From positions 744,001 to 808,000 of the forward strand of contig NZ_CP013197.1 in NCBI RefSeq assembly GCF_001886855.1: a stretch of DNA of 64,000 bases, in the 5' to 3' direction. The translations under genes were made by a program, and so were the position numbers. Under the pieces are notes generated by a model. It was not told the DNA's origin and did not search any database. It saw only the letters and a program-made list of their open reading frames with translations. Positions 51,526 through 62,353 of this stretch are shown here, piece by piece (position 1 is the stretch's first letter; each line of letters opens with the position of its first letter). The stretch is from Spiroplasma citri. Lineage in GTDB: Bacteria; Bacillota_I; Bacilli_A; Mycoplasmatales; Mycoplasmataceae.

Positions 51526-51557
51526 TAAAAAAAGCGTTTTACTAAAAGTAAAACGCT
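51526..51557. terminator. Terminator hairpin
   Basis: AGCGTTTTAC-TAAAA-GTAAAACGCT with A-run before it; perfect 10-bp stem. Confidence 0.65.
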
Positions 51558-52015
51558 CAAAGGCAACATATAGATTTTTTTTACCAACATTGCAATTAGT
51601 TATTATTAAATAATTTTATAAACAATTACTTTAAAAGTAATATTTTGGACCGTTAAATGATTATACAATTAGAGTACTTACTTGCAATGTTAGTTTCATT
51701 TTGTAGTTTTTTACAAAGGAAACATATAACTAAAAACACAATTAATTATTAAGGTTGGACTATATTAATAACTAATTAGTCTTTATGTAACCTGTTTTAA
51801 CTACATTGTTATTATATTTTATTTGCAAAATTATTGCAAGTATTTAAGTTCGAATATTATTTTAGGTACCAGTTTAACAATAATTTTAGACTATTCTTAA
51901 AAATAGTTAATCATTAAACCGCTTAATTAAAACACATTTCTTTAAAAAAGGGAATACTAAAATGGGAATATTTTAAAAATATTCTTTTTTCGTAAGATTA
52001 CTGGTTTTTTAACTA
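51558..52015. other. Intergenic region downstream of ISLre2 transposase
   Basis: 458 bases with no supported gene. Contains short inverted repeats near 51900-51995 (e.g. GGGAATACTAAAATGGGAATATTTT) and probably one end of the insertion sequence, but I could not define the terminal repeat. Confidence 0.4.
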
Positions 52016-53438
52016 TTATCTTACTGCTGTTATTTCTTTTAATACTTTACTAATACTAGTAGTACGATAACTCATTACAGGAATCCCTCCCTTTTTAGGC
52101 TCATATAATGAATTATTTAATGAATTATTAGCATTATTATTTCACTTAGCCATTTTTAGATTTTCCAATGAAATGTCTTTATTTTCAAGCTGTTCATTAA
52201 ACATTTCTTTAACTAAGTTTAATCCATTAATTTTTGCTACACGTAAGGTTAAAATGTTCCTAAATGAATCATACGAATATATTTTATTCCCATGCCCCAA
52301 TTGCGCTTTTATTGTATGCGATATTAATGCTTCCGCACATGCACTTAAACATAAATCATGTTTATATGCAATAATTCCATCTTTACGTTTTTTTAAGTAT
52401 TTAATTACATTTAATAAATTATTTTGTTTAGTAATTAAATTAGGTTTATTTTTAAAGTATTCTAAATGAGTAATTAATTTTGTATATTCTCCATTGTTAA
52501 AAAGACCTTTACAAATTTTAAACTGTAATTTATCATACTTACTTTTTAAATTAAATACTGTTCCAATTTTTCTAATTGCATGAAACTTATCTAAAACATA
52601 TTTTGAATTTAAAAAATGAGAAGTATTTTTTATCCAATCAGCGCCATCTCCACATACAATAAATTGAGTCTCAGGTGTAATATTATAATATTTTGACATT
52701 TCTTTGAAAAGCTCTTCACTATATTCTAATGTATTAATATTTGTAGCAGTTCTTAATAATTTGCAATAAGCTCTTTTATTTAATAAAATTGAATTTCCAA
52801 CTCTTTCATCTTCTGGCATATGACCTTGATGAAAAAATGCTGTCCGAATTCGAAATTTCTTCTTCTTATTTTTCTCTTTCAAAGATAAAAAAGTATCATC
52901 TAGAACAATATAAATATATTTTGATGATGTTTTATTGCTAAAATTATTACTTGCATTTTCTAAATTAAGATCTAATTTATTAATTAATCTAGCTATTGAA
53001 GAATATGAAAGACTTTTAACTGGAATCATATCATTAATGTCTTTAATTCTTTTTTCCATCAGCTACATTAGTTAATATTAATTCTTTTAAATCATGTGTA
53101 ATTTTTTGATATTTTTCAAATTTTAAATCCTCTAGTAAAAGACACTTGAATCGTCATTTTCCATAATTTTTTGTTTTATTATTATATACACTTGCATCTC
53201 AAAATTTATAACGTCTAATTCTAATTTGAATATCTCCAAGTAACGTAATAAAACTTCTTTTTTTAAAACCTTTTGGCTTAAAACCTAATTTTCTAGTTTC
53301 ATCACTAAGAAAAATTTCCTCATCACGTTTTAATAAATGATTTTTAATTTCAATAAGTCCATCTTTAATTAATTGCTCATTAATCTCAGAAAAAAATTGA
53401 TATGGGTTGATACTACCAAATTTATTAATAATATTCAT
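52016..53438 (-). pseudogene. ISLre2-family (UPF0236) transposase, frameshifted
   Basis: N-terminal part (53438 to about 53042): NPYQFFSEINEQLIKDGLIE, then ETRKLGFKPKGFKKRSFITLLGDIQIRIRRY, typical of UPF0236/ISLre2. C-terminal part (53059 to 52016): DDTFLSLKEKNKKKKFRIRTAFFHQG and CGDGADWIKNTSHF, YVLDKFHAIRKIG. An extra A in the run at about 53048-53053 puts the two parts out of frame. Several TGA-encoded Trp. Confidence 0.85.
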
Positions 53439-53521
53439 ATTTATATACTCTCATACTTACCCTAACTTTTGCTTATATATATTATAACATTTTGGATTTT
53501 TAATTAGGATAGGCTAAAATA

Positions 53522-53546
53522 AAAAATGCCTTTTTATAGGCATTAG
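53522..53546 (-). terminator. Terminator of small minus-strand genes
   Basis: AATGCC-TTTTTAT-AGGCATT hairpin; on the minus strand it is followed by T residues. Confidence 0.6.
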
Positions 53547-53659
53547 TATGTATTAAATCAATTATTTCATTCTGCTATTAATTTATTTTGTTCTTTAACA
53601 ATAGCATTAAATTCATCTTTTGAATAAGTTCCATCTATTCACTTATTTGCGCCATTCAT
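53543..53659 (-). CDS. Small Trp-rich protein (38 aa)
   Basis: MNGANKWIDGTYSKDEFNAI ... WNNWFNTY, with three TGA-Trp codons and a GGAG 13 bases upstream; stop within the terminator stem. It follows the frameshifted lipoprotein by 13 bases. A separate small gene or its broken-off tail. Confidence 0.4.
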
Positions 53660-53672
53660 AGCAACTTGCTCC

Positions 53673-54333
53673 TTATTTATAGTAGAATAAACTTCCCGTA
53701 CTTACTAACGATAAAATAGTATCATCTCCTAATAAAATTTTAACAAAATTATTAATTATTGTATGATCTGAATTATGTAAATTATTAATATAACTGTCAA
53801 AAGCAGTTTCAACATATGAGTAATTAATTAAGCCTCCCAAATCTTTAGTATTTTGCACTAGATTATCTGGTACTTGTCCATTTATAAAATAATTTTGATT
53901 TATTTTTTTTAATATTTTTAAGTGCTGTAATCAATTTTTGATCTGTTGAATTATCTTCATCATTTATTTTTACTATGTTATAGATATCATACAATCCTAA
54001 TGCATATTCATTGTAAATATCTGCCTCAAGGCCAAAATACAACATTTGTGAATCTGACTGGCTCATATCATCCGAATCAAAATTATTTCTTGTGTCTTGA
54101 TCTAATACTATATTTAAAGCATGCTGAGTATAATCTTGAAAATAATCACTAATTGTAGTTAACTTTGGATCTGGTTGTGGTTTTGGATGAGGTTTTGGAT
54201 TTGGTCAGTTTCCTTCTGAAGTTGAATTTATATTGCATGATACTATATTTGTAACACTTATTGTAGTTACTGTATTTGTAACACTTATTGTAGTTACTGT
54301 AATTGTACATAATAATACTAGTAATTTTTTCAT
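53673..54333 (-). pseudogene. Lipoprotein with signal-peptide duplication, frameshifted
   Basis: Start 54333 with AAAGGAG. Signal peptide MKKLLVLLCTITVTTISVTN, in which a 24-bp unit encoding TVTTISVTN-like residues is duplicated; lipobox IVSC at about residue 33, then a Pro/Lys-rich spacer (WPNPKPHPKPQPDPK). The frame is broken in an eight-A run near 53907: ALKNIKK leads either to NKSKLFYKWTSTR and stop, or, one base shifted, to INQNYFINGQVPDNLVQNT and on to 53673. Slippage on the A-run might restore it. Surface protein of unknown role. Confidence 0.65.
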
Positions 54334-54349
54334 ATTTTACTCTCCTTTA

Positions 54350-54722
54350 TTATTTTTCATATTTAAAATATTCATCTTTAATCTCAAACGGATTAAATTC
54401 TTTTTCTAATTGTTCTGCATATTTTTTCATTCAATCCAATTTTTGAAACATAATTTCTTTTGGATTATTTAGTGCATTTAAATCTTTTCCTTGTTCATCA
54501 CTAAATGCATTAATTGCGAATACTGATATTTCTTGAATCATATTAAGTAATTTAAATACATTTGTAAATTGAAAATCCATATATTTAATAAAACGATTTA
54601 ATTTATTATTAAATGTAGTTTCAATTTGATTTCTCTTTATTGTTAATAATTAATTGTTTAATTAATTCAACATCCTTTAAATCATATACATATATTTTTA
54701 ACTCCATGGCTGAGCGAGACAT
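54350..54722 (-). pseudogene. Hypothetical gene, frameshifted
   Basis: Start 54722 (MSRSAMELKIYVYDLKDVEL). The frame ends after about 37 codons, but a second frame continues the sequence (NQIETTFNNKLNRFIKYMDF ... FEIKDEYFKYEK) to 54350. The second part alone could start at the ATG at 54580 (76 residues). Helical, soluble. Member of a group of three minus-strand genes with similar leaders. Confidence 0.45.
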
Positions 54723-54737
54723 CTTTATCATTCCTTT

Positions 54738-54768
54738 CGCATAAGCATCCTATCCGAAAGTTAATAAA
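54738..54768 (-). promoter_or_regulatory. Leader hairpin CTTTCGGATAGGAT...GCGAAAGG
   Basis: CTTTCG and CGAAAG pair around GGATAGGATGCTTATG; the right arm runs into the Shine-Dalgarno (AAAGGA) of the gene at 54722. A second copy is at 55187-55216 and a partial third near 55680. Confidence 0.45.
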
Positions 54769-54782
54769 AAGCACATAATTTT

Positions 54783-54815
54783 ATTAAAAAACCAATTCTT
54801 AACGAACTGGTTCTT
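54783..54815 (-). terminator. Terminator of gene 54799-55176
   Basis: AGAACCAGTTCGTTAAGAATTGGTTTTTT on the minus strand; overlaps the last codons. Confidence 0.55.
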
Positions 54816-55176
54816 GATTTTCTATTGCATACTTTTCAATAGTATATTCATCTAAAAAGTCATTTAGATATTCATCATTAATTCATAGTTTATTTAATAA
54901 AGTATCTTGATCTTCTTTTGAAAGAAAATTTCATTTTGCAAGTGAAATTCCAATCATTCCAATCATATCAAATGATATACCATCATTTTTTAAATAAAAA
55001 CTATTTGCAATATATAACGCATTATCAAAATTTTCATCAAAAAAATTTAAATTTAATATTTCATAAGTAATGTAATCATAATTTGATTTAATATAGTCTG
55101 TTAATAATAATTGATGTACATATATCTTTTTCTTCTCTAATTCTTCTATTTCATTAATATAATTTTTATAACTCAT
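54799..55176 (-). CDS. Hypothetical acidic protein (125 aa)
   Basis: MSYKNYINEIEELEKKKIYVH; soluble and helical. C-terminus TIEKYAIENQEPVR parallels that of the next upstream gene (NIEKYNLENEGLTR), so the two are distant paralogues or share a terminal motif. Preceded by the repeated leader hairpin. Not recognised. Confidence 0.55.
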
Positions 55177-55186
55177 AAAATCTTTT

Positions 55187-55216
55187 CTCCTTTCGCAAAC
55201 CTATCCTATCCGAAAG
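55187..55216 (-). promoter_or_regulatory. Leader hairpin CTTTCGGATAGGATAGG...GCGAAAGG
   Basis: Second copy of the leader element; again its 3' arm supplies the Shine-Dalgarno of the gene starting at 55176. Confidence 0.45.
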
Positions 55217-55237
55217 CAGGAGAAAAACACATAATAA

Positions 55238-55265
55238 AAAAGAGCTTATCGAGTAAGTCCTTCAT
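55238..55265 (-). terminator. Terminator of gene 55246-55668
   Basis: AGGACTTACTCGATAAGCTCTTTTTT on the minus strand, overlapping the stop codon. Confidence 0.5.
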
Positions 55266-55668
55266 TTTCCAAATTATATTTTTCTATGTTATATGATGAA
55301 TTATTAAAATCAATATAGTTATTCCTTATCTCTTTGATTTGTTCTAAAATATAAGGAATATTTGTTGAAACTAATTTGTAATATTCCTCTTGTTCCATAT
55401 TTCCCAAATATTCTGAATGAATATTAACTATTCAATTGTGGCTTCCATTTTTATTTTCATACAAACAATTTCATTCAATATATTTCTCTTCTAATGTATT
55501 ACCAATTAATTTTTGCTTTGCATCAATAAATTTATCTTTTTCAGATAAAAAATTTTGGAAATCTGATAGTGAGTCTTCAATAGCATCATTAGAGTCTAAT
55601 CAATTAACTATATTCATTGCAAAATCATTTAAAGTCACTATTTGAAGTTTTGATAAATTATTTAACAT
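55246..55668 (-). CDS. Hypothetical acidic protein (140 aa)
   Basis: MLNNLSKLQIVTLNDFAMNI, WLDSNDAIEDSLSDFQNFLS; helical and soluble, with the same C-terminal I-E-K-Y-x-[IL]-E-N motif as the 125-aa neighbour. Preceded by GCGAAAGGAG from a third, partial leader element. Unknown role; association with phage remnants suggests an accessory gene. Confidence 0.55.
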
Positions 55669-55689
55669 ATTAAATAATCTCCTTTCGCA

Positions 55690-58427
55690 AGATCATAGTA
55701 TCAGAAAAAGAACTTATTGCACATATTAAAAAATTAGTTGGTGAAACTGATTGTTGTTCTTGCACAAACAAATCAGGTTTTAATTCTTTTAAAGTTTGCA
55801 TTCTTTCAGTTAAAGAATTACCACTAACTTTATCTAAATTAGTTTTAATATCTGCAATTTTAGTCGATGGAATATATTTAAATGCTTTTAATTCATCTAA
55901 TTCATTAGCAACTTTTAAATATTCTTATTTTGAAATAGTATCTGTTCTTTTTTGCAAACTTTCTCTAATTAAATCTCTTTTTGTTTTTTTAATTTGGTTT
56001 AATTGTAATTTTAACTGGACTATCACTTTTATTTCTAATTCCCAAAACATTTGGGTTAGAAACATCTAATACAATATAATCTTTATTACCTCAAAATCAT
56101 CTGGTACTTCTTAATATTTTTGCTGATAAATTAACAAGTGATGTTTTGGTAAATCTAATTTTTAATTTCATATCATTAGTATAGTATGCTTGAATATATA
56201 ATTCTTTAATTTTATTTCTATTAGCATAATTTTTATTTGGTAAACCATTAGTATAAGCAGTAGAAAATGTTTGAATATCATTTACTTTTATATTATCGGT
56301 ATATAAAGTTATGATATTATCAAAATTAACTTTATCAGTTTGTGAATAACCATCTTCTAATAATTTTACCTCTGATAATGAAAATAATTTATTATTACAA
56401 TTATCAACTGCTCCATATAAATCAACATTTCTATTGGGAATAAAATTTTCTATATTTGCTTGTCAACATTCAACTTGTAAATTACCTAAATTACTTATTT
56501 CTATTGTTTTATAAGAATTAATAAATTTATCAATACTTTGAATTGTTGGGTCAATTTGTCTTAAATCAATTTCAGTTTCATAATAAGCATCATTAAACTC
56601 ATCTGAAAAAAATTCATTAGATAACTGTCTGATTGTTTACATTTTATTTCTGAATTAAATTTACCCGTTAATAATGGTTGTACTACACCAGCGGGCATAA
56701 TATCTTTTGTATATGGTTGATAGTTATATGGTACTGGTGGGAGAACATATTGAGGATAATTAAAGGTTGGTATTTCATAGTCGTGTGGTAGTAAGAAACT
56801 AGTTTTATAATTAGTTGTCATATCGCGTAAATAATTATTTAATACACTTTTTGTTTTACCTCGAAAACTTCATACTGATAAGCGTAAATAATCTTCTTCA
56901 TTATTTGTATATGGATTATCAGCATAAAAGATAATTTCAAAATTACCTTTATATAATGCTTGAATTGAAAACATATCAATTATATAACTACAATCAGTAC
57001 CATCTGGTGTTTGTAAGAATTCGTAATCATTATCTTTTTCACTATCACTAACTGGTGTTTGAGCATCAACTGCTTTTGTTTGTTCATTAATTAAATAAAC
57101 TCTGTTAGTTTTAGGATTTAATTGTTTTAAATTATAAGTTTAATAAACTAACTCACTTGTTGGTTTACCATCGTTAGTTAAAACAGTACCTTTACATTTA
57201 TCAGTTAGTAAAGTAGTAAAACCTAAACTAGTAGCATTTGCTCCAAAAATAGCACCAACTTTATCGTTACCTTGTTCTCTAAATATTTCAAAAGGTAAAT
57301 AACCTTTACCTTTGGCATTATCACCTCAAAATGCATCATTATAAAAACTATAAACATTAGCACTCATAAAACCATTAAGAAATTGAAAATTAGGTCAAGT
57401 TTTTTTATCTTCATTAATTACTCATCCTAATGGAATACCAAATGAAATAAAGTTTAAGAATTTACCAACTCCACCGGGTATTGTAAAAGGATTAAATACT
57501 AATTTTTGTGTATAGTTTAAAGGTAATACGGTAATTTGCCGATTAATAAAATTATTCATATTTAAAATATCTCAAACATTACATGAGCCCATTTTATTAT
57601 ATTCAATTTGAACTTGTCCAACAGTATTACCAAATTCATCTTTTCTCCTAAAATAAGATGATGCTTGGGTACTAATAATATTATCCTTATTACTTTCATT
57701 TACTTTTACTTTATTTGGTGGTGTTATTTTTCAACTTTTAGACCAATAAAATTCAGAATTATTATCTTCTTCATTAATAGTTGTTCCAACAGTTGGATTA
57801 GTCGCTGTTGTTGTTGCTTTATCTGTTATTACAATACCTTCACTATTTTTTGAACTTCAAAAGTCATAACTACTTTCCATATCTTGTTTTCAATCTTTAA
57901 ATCCTGTTATCATTGTTGGTTGTATACCTTGTATGTTATATCAACTCACATCTGGTGATGCATAAGTATTTATTTTATCAGGTGGAGCAGGATACATGTT
58001 ATACATTAATAAATCACGATAATTCATTACTTTTTTATTAAATTCATCCTTAATAATTGGTCGCCCAATTACTGGCATATCAAATAAAATAGGATTACCA
58101 TAAAATTTAACTGCCATTGCTCTAACGCCTGGGTCTTTTAATAAAATCTCATCTAATTCAACAATACCTTTATTTAATTTTTCATCATAAGTTATTTTAG
58201 GAAAACAATAACCCTCACCTGGAGCACTTGTTTGAATAAATTGTCGTACTGATAAACCACTATGACTAATTTTGTCATTAATACTTGAAAAAGTAATTTC
58301 TTGTCATAAAAAACGACCATCATACGGTGAATAATAATTAATAACATTTGAAGGATATAATCATTGTCTATCTTGGGGAGAAGAATTAATATCACCACCA
58401 ATATTTAAACCACGGTCATTAAATACA
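55690..58427 (-). pseudogene. Large phage-like structural gene, decayed and lacking its start
   Basis: About 900 codons in several frames. It begins directly after the recA stop with VFNDRGLNIGGDINSSPQDR and continues for 430 codons (KITYDEKLNKGIVELDEILL; TIPGGVGKFLNFISFGIPLG) to a TAA near 57139, resumes (TNRVYLINEQTKAV, then DYEIPTFNYPQYVLPPVPYN), shifts near 56625, and ends around 55930 with another stop and degenerate sequence. Composition (Asn, Tyr, Pro-rich beta segments) suggests a tail or receptor protein of a tailed phage; not recognised. Confidence 0.55.
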
Positions 58428-58820
58428 TTATTCAGGTTGAGCAATAATTAATTCAGCAATATTAACACCAATTTTTTTGGCATAATTTGGGTCTAAAGCG
58501 TGTTCAACATCAATAAAAGCCCCTCGTCCACCATCTTTTTGTACTTCAGCAATAGCATGTAATGATAGGGTTGTTTTGCCTGATGATTCTGGCCCAAAAA
58601 TTTCAATAATTCTTCCTTTGGGATACCCGCCGACTCCAATTGCTTCATCAAGTAATAAACTTCTAGTTAAGACAGCTTCAATTGTGAAATTACTCTTATC
58701 CCCTAATTTCATAATAGCTCCTTTACCATATGTTTTTTCAATTTCTTTCATTACAGTTTTTAAAATTTCATCTTGGTCAAGAGGTTTCGTTTGAGGGTGA
58801 ACTGGTTTATTATCTTCCAT
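58428..58820 (-). CDS. recA: RecA, truncated to 130 residues
   Basis: Normal N-terminus with Walker [13 protein letters not shown] (about 68-79) and [23 protein letters not shown], then it stops after IIAQPE. The Walker B region, loops L1/L2 and C-terminal domain are missing, so no strand-exchange activity is expected. Phage-like DNA follows immediately. A truncation of this extent is a known feature of S. citri. RBS AAAGGAG. Confidence 0.95.
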   Translation of the reverse strand: MEDNKPVHPQTKPLDQDEILKTVMKEIEKTYGKGAIMKLGDKSNFTIEAVLTRSLLLDEAIGVGGYPKGRIIEIFGPESSGKTTLSLHAIAEVQKDGGRGAFIDVEHALDPNYAKKIGVNIAELIIAQPE

Positions 58821-58846
58821 TTTTTTATTCTCCTTTCTGTTTATTT

Positions 58847-59341
58847 TTATGCTTTTTTACTATTAATTCCTTGTTCTTTTTCTAAAATTTGTTGTAAATG
58901 TTTAATTATTGTTGTAACAGTTGCAAATTTAATTTGTTCTCGTGATCAATTTGGATTAAATGTTAATGCGAATGTTGTTGCTTCGTTTTGAAAAAGAATA
59001 GTTGCAAATCCCGTTCCAATTGGTAAATTGTCTAATTGACCTGGACCAGCATTACCCGTAAAACTTACGGCAAGATCACTATTAAATTGTTTTTGACAAG
59101 CAAAAGCCATTGCTTCAGCTGTTTCTTTTGAAACAACACCATATTTTGTAATTATTGATTGAGAAACATGGCCAACTTTAATTTTAATTTCATTGGTATA
59201 AGTGACAATACTGCCTAAAAAAACTTGACTAGCATTTGGAACATTAGTTATATAATGACTAAACAGGCCGCCTGTTATTGATTCATATGCTGCAATTGTC
59301 ATTTGTTTTTGTTTAAGTAATTGTACTAGTTCTTTAACCAT
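58847..59341 (-). CDS. cinA: CinA C-terminal domain protein (nicotinamide-nucleotide amidase-like)
   Basis: 164 residues: [53 protein letters not shown] are the hallmark blocks of CinA-C/PncC enzymes, which deamidate NMN for NAD recycling. The N-terminal MoaB-like domain of full CinA is absent, as in many mollicutes. It lies upstream of recA in the same direction with 26 bases between, the classical cinA-recA arrangement. Confidence 0.9.
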
Positions 59342-59450
59342 TTTTCCCCTTACCTCATAAACTTTCTTTAATATTATACATTTATATAATATAATATGTA
59401 AGTAATATTAACATAGCAAGATAAGATATCTTTAGAAAAGAGGGCTTAAA

Positions 59451-60161
59451 ATGAATTGAGCTAATCGTATTACATTAATTCGGATTTTTTTAATCCCAGT
59501 TATTATTGCTTTAATGGTAATTGTTCCATTTAAAAATAGTTCCTTATATAATGGATGAGATCAATGATTAACAATTAAAGGAGATAATGTTACTTATTCA
59601 TTGCCAATTAGTTATTTAATTGCTGGTATTTTATTTATTATTGCTAGTTTAACTGACTTATTAGATGGCTTTATTGCTCGTCTTTATAATCAAGTGACAA
59701 CATTTGGAAAATTTTTTGATTCAATTGCAGATAAATTATTAACAAATACTGTTTTAATTGTGTTTGCTTGTGCAAACATTATTCCAGTTTGAATGGTAGT
59801 GTTGTTAATTGCCCGTGATTTTGTAATTGATGTTGTTCGCCAAATTTTAGCAACACAAAAAGTAGTAATGGCTGCTAATCAATTAGGACGAGTGCGAGCA
59901 GCAATGGAAATGTTTGGGATGACAGTTTTGTTTTTTATTGGTTTTCGTATGTTTAATGGCCATTCTTTACAAACAGGACAATGAGATGAATTTGGTTGAG
60001 TGAACCAAATTATTATGATTCCAATTTATTTAGCTACGGTATTATCATTAGCAGCAGCAGGAAATTATATTTTCTTAAATCGTAAAATATTATTTGATAT
60101 GACAGTTATTAAAAAACCAAAATTAGAAAATGGACAGGACAACAATGAAAAAAACAAATAA
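59451..60161 (+). CDS. pgsA: CDP-diacylglycerol-glycerol-3-phosphate 3-phosphatidyltransferase
   Basis: 236 residues. CDP-alcohol phosphotransferase motif D-G-x2-A-R-x8-G-x3-D-x3-D is complete (DGFIARLYNQVTTFGKFFDS then IAD, around residues 72-94). Six hydrophobic spans. Makes phosphatidylglycerol phosphate, the first step to PG and cardiolipin in the membrane. The Asn-rich end overlaps the next gene by 17 bases. Confidence 0.95.
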
Positions 60162-60945
60162 TAATTTAGGATGAGCTGTTGTTACTGGTGCTAGTAAAGG
60201 ATTAGGATATTGTTATTGCGAAGAATTATTAAAACTTGGTTATAATGTTATTGCCGTCGCTCGTGATACAAGCCCTATTACAACTTTACAACAAAAATAT
60301 TCAGAACAAACAATTAAAATGATTAATTATGATTTAAGTAATTTAGAGAATTGTGAAAAATTATTTAATGATGTTGCAAAAGATAATGTAACAATCTTAA
60401 TTAATAACGCTGGATATGGTGTATGAGGTTATTTTAGCGAATCTAGTTTAGAACAAGAAATGAACATGATTGATTTAAATATTAAAGCAGTTCATATTTT
60501 AACAAAATTATTTGTGCAACGTTTTATAGCACAACAACAAGGACGTGTTTTAAACATTGGTAGTTTAGCGGCATTTACGCCAGCTTCAGTTTTTGCTAGT
60601 TATTATGCTTCAAAAGCTTATGTTTGAAGTTTAGGCGTGGCTATTAATACAGAATTGAAAAAAACAAAATCACCAGTTCGAGTTATTACCTTATGTCCAG
60701 GACCATTAAAAACTGATTTCTGAAATCGAAGTAGTAACCAGAAAGATGCAAAATACCATTCAACTGTTAAAGTTATGAAAACATCTACTTATGCTCAAAA
60801 AAGTTTATTAAAAGGATTAAAAGTAAAAAGAAAAAATTATATCATAACGGGAAGTGTTAATAAAATTGTAAAAAAATTAACAAAATGAAGTCCCCAAAGT
60901 TGAGTATTAACATCGGTTTACAATTATCAAAGAAAACGAAAATAA
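60145..60945 (+). CDS. Short-chain dehydrogenase/reductase
   Basis: 266 residues. NAD(P)-binding TGASKGLG (about 14-21), NNAGYG, catalytic Ser in IGSLAAF and Y-x3-K in YYASKAY. The DltE/YqjQ-like subfamily usually has this length; substrate unknown. Translationally coupled to pgsA (17-base overlap), followed by a terminator. Confidence 0.9.
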
Positions 60946-60968
60946 AAACAACATTGTTGTTTTTATTT
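60945..60968 (+). terminator. pgsA-SDR operon terminator
   Basis: AAAACAACATTGTTGTTTTT hairpin with T-run. Confidence 0.7.
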
Positions 60969-61045
60969 TTCTATCTTTTATATTCTTTATCTGATAATTG
61001 TTGGCTTACTTTTTTTAAGTTTGCTATTTTATTAAGGGTTTAATG

Positions 61046-61192
61046 CTATTGTTTTTCTAATTCGGCATTAGTTGTTTTTAATTTATTGACTAATTTGTTA
61101 TAGTCTTCAATATATTTTTTATATTCTGTTATTTCTTCTTTTAAGAGATAGATAAAATCTCCTGATCTCTTAATAGTTTCAAACTTTATCAA
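61046..61192 (-). pseudogene. Coiled-coil protein fragment
   Basis: 48 codons from a possible TTG: FIYLLKEEITEYKKYIEDYN then KLVNKLKTTNAELEKQ, strongly coiled-coil. An ATG 9 bases upstream is in another frame, so probably the end of a broken gene. Confidence 0.3.
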
Positions 61193-61199
61193 AATCCAT

Positions 61200-61275
61200 T
61201 TTAATTAAAAAGTGATTAATTAACTTCTCGCGCTATTTTAAAAACTTGCGATAGCTTTCCAATCACTTTTTAACT
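61200..61275. repeat. Long hairpin
   Basis: Outer arms TTAAAAAGTGATT and AATCACTTTTTAA, inner arms around CGCGCTAT/GCGATAGC. Could be an RNA structure or a degenerate element end. The rest of 61276-61448 shows no gene. Confidence 0.45.
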
Positions 61276-61448
61276 TACTTTTTGTAGTTTGTTTTTCACT
61301 TTTATATTAAATTTTTCTTTTAATAAAAAGTCATTTATTTTAAAATATTAAATAATATTTTAAAACCATATACAATGCATTCATTATATCATATTTTTTG
61401 TAAATATTATATTTAATGATACAAAAAATATCAAATTATATTTTTATT

Positions 61449-62219
61449 TTATCTTGTTTTTTCATCAATATTTTTATTACTTTCATTTTCTTGTTTTATT
61501 GAATTTAATTGTTTATTAACCGATTTAATTTGCTCTTTTTGTCAATTTAATAAATTTGGTTTAATAGTAGGATTTGGTATTATTATATTTGTAAAACTTC
61601 TTGGTTGTGGTTCTACTCTTCTCAAGTTATTTTTTACTTTCATAACTTCTTCTAATAAATCATTATTTTTAGTAGTTTTCATAACACTATTTGGTTGTGG
61701 TTCTACTCTTCTCAAGTTATTTTTTACTTTCATAACTTCTTCTAATAAATCATTATTTTTAGTAGTTTTCATAACACTATTTGGTTGTGGTTCTACTCTT
61801 CTCAAGTTATTTTTTACTTTCATAACTTCTTCTAATAAATTATTATTTTTAGTAGTTTTTGTTTGTTCTAAAATTTGATCTGCTCCAATTGTTGCCTTTG
61901 TATTTTGATTTTTAATTTCTGCTACATCTTTACTTTGTTTTGAAAATAAAGTATCAAATTCAGCAAGAATATTTTTATAAAATGCTACAAGTTTTTCGTT
62001 ATCAATTTCATTTTTTCTATCATCATTTTCAACATCTTTATTTTTTAAAAGTGCTAATTTTTCTAATAATTGCTCTTCATTTTGTTGATTTTTAAGTTTT
62101 TTATTTTTTTGAAATTTTAAAATTAATCATGAAATTAAAGCACCTAACGGACCAAATATAAATGAAGAACAAATGAAAAAAGAAGTTTTATAAAATTTTT
62201 TTTCATCTTTATTTGCCAT
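61449..62219 (-). CDS. Membrane-anchored repeat protein
   Basis: 256 residues. N-terminal TM (TSFFICSSFIFGPLGALISW, about 11-33), coiled-coil (QNEEQLLEKLALLKNKD), then three tandem 30-residue repeats (90 bp each, at about 61603, 61693 and 61783) of the type KTTKNNDLLEEVMKVKNNLR followed by RVEPQPNSVM, then a second coiled-coil end. The DNA repeats are nearly identical, so the copy number is probably unstable. Role unknown; the design suggests a structural or surface-linked protein. Confidence 0.65.
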
Positions 62220-62353
62220 ATTTCTTGCATTACTTTCTATAATTTTTAAGTTATTTACTTATAATAAAAGTCATATACTAAATAAATAATACAATATTTA
62301 ACTATTTCTCGCAATACATTATTGCAAAAGAAAAAAGAAATCTTGTCTTTTTA

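Noticed and set aside
52173-52469. Plus-strand ORF opposite ISLre2
   Set aside because: Shadow of the transposase coding frame.
53042-53060. Programmed -1 frameshift (A-AAA-AAG) in ISLre2
   Set aside because: The downstream frame requires a +1, not -1, shift although the heptamer is present.
57665-57853. Plus-strand Trp/Phe-rich ORF
   Set aside because: Antisense of the decayed phage gene; no RBS or conservation argument.
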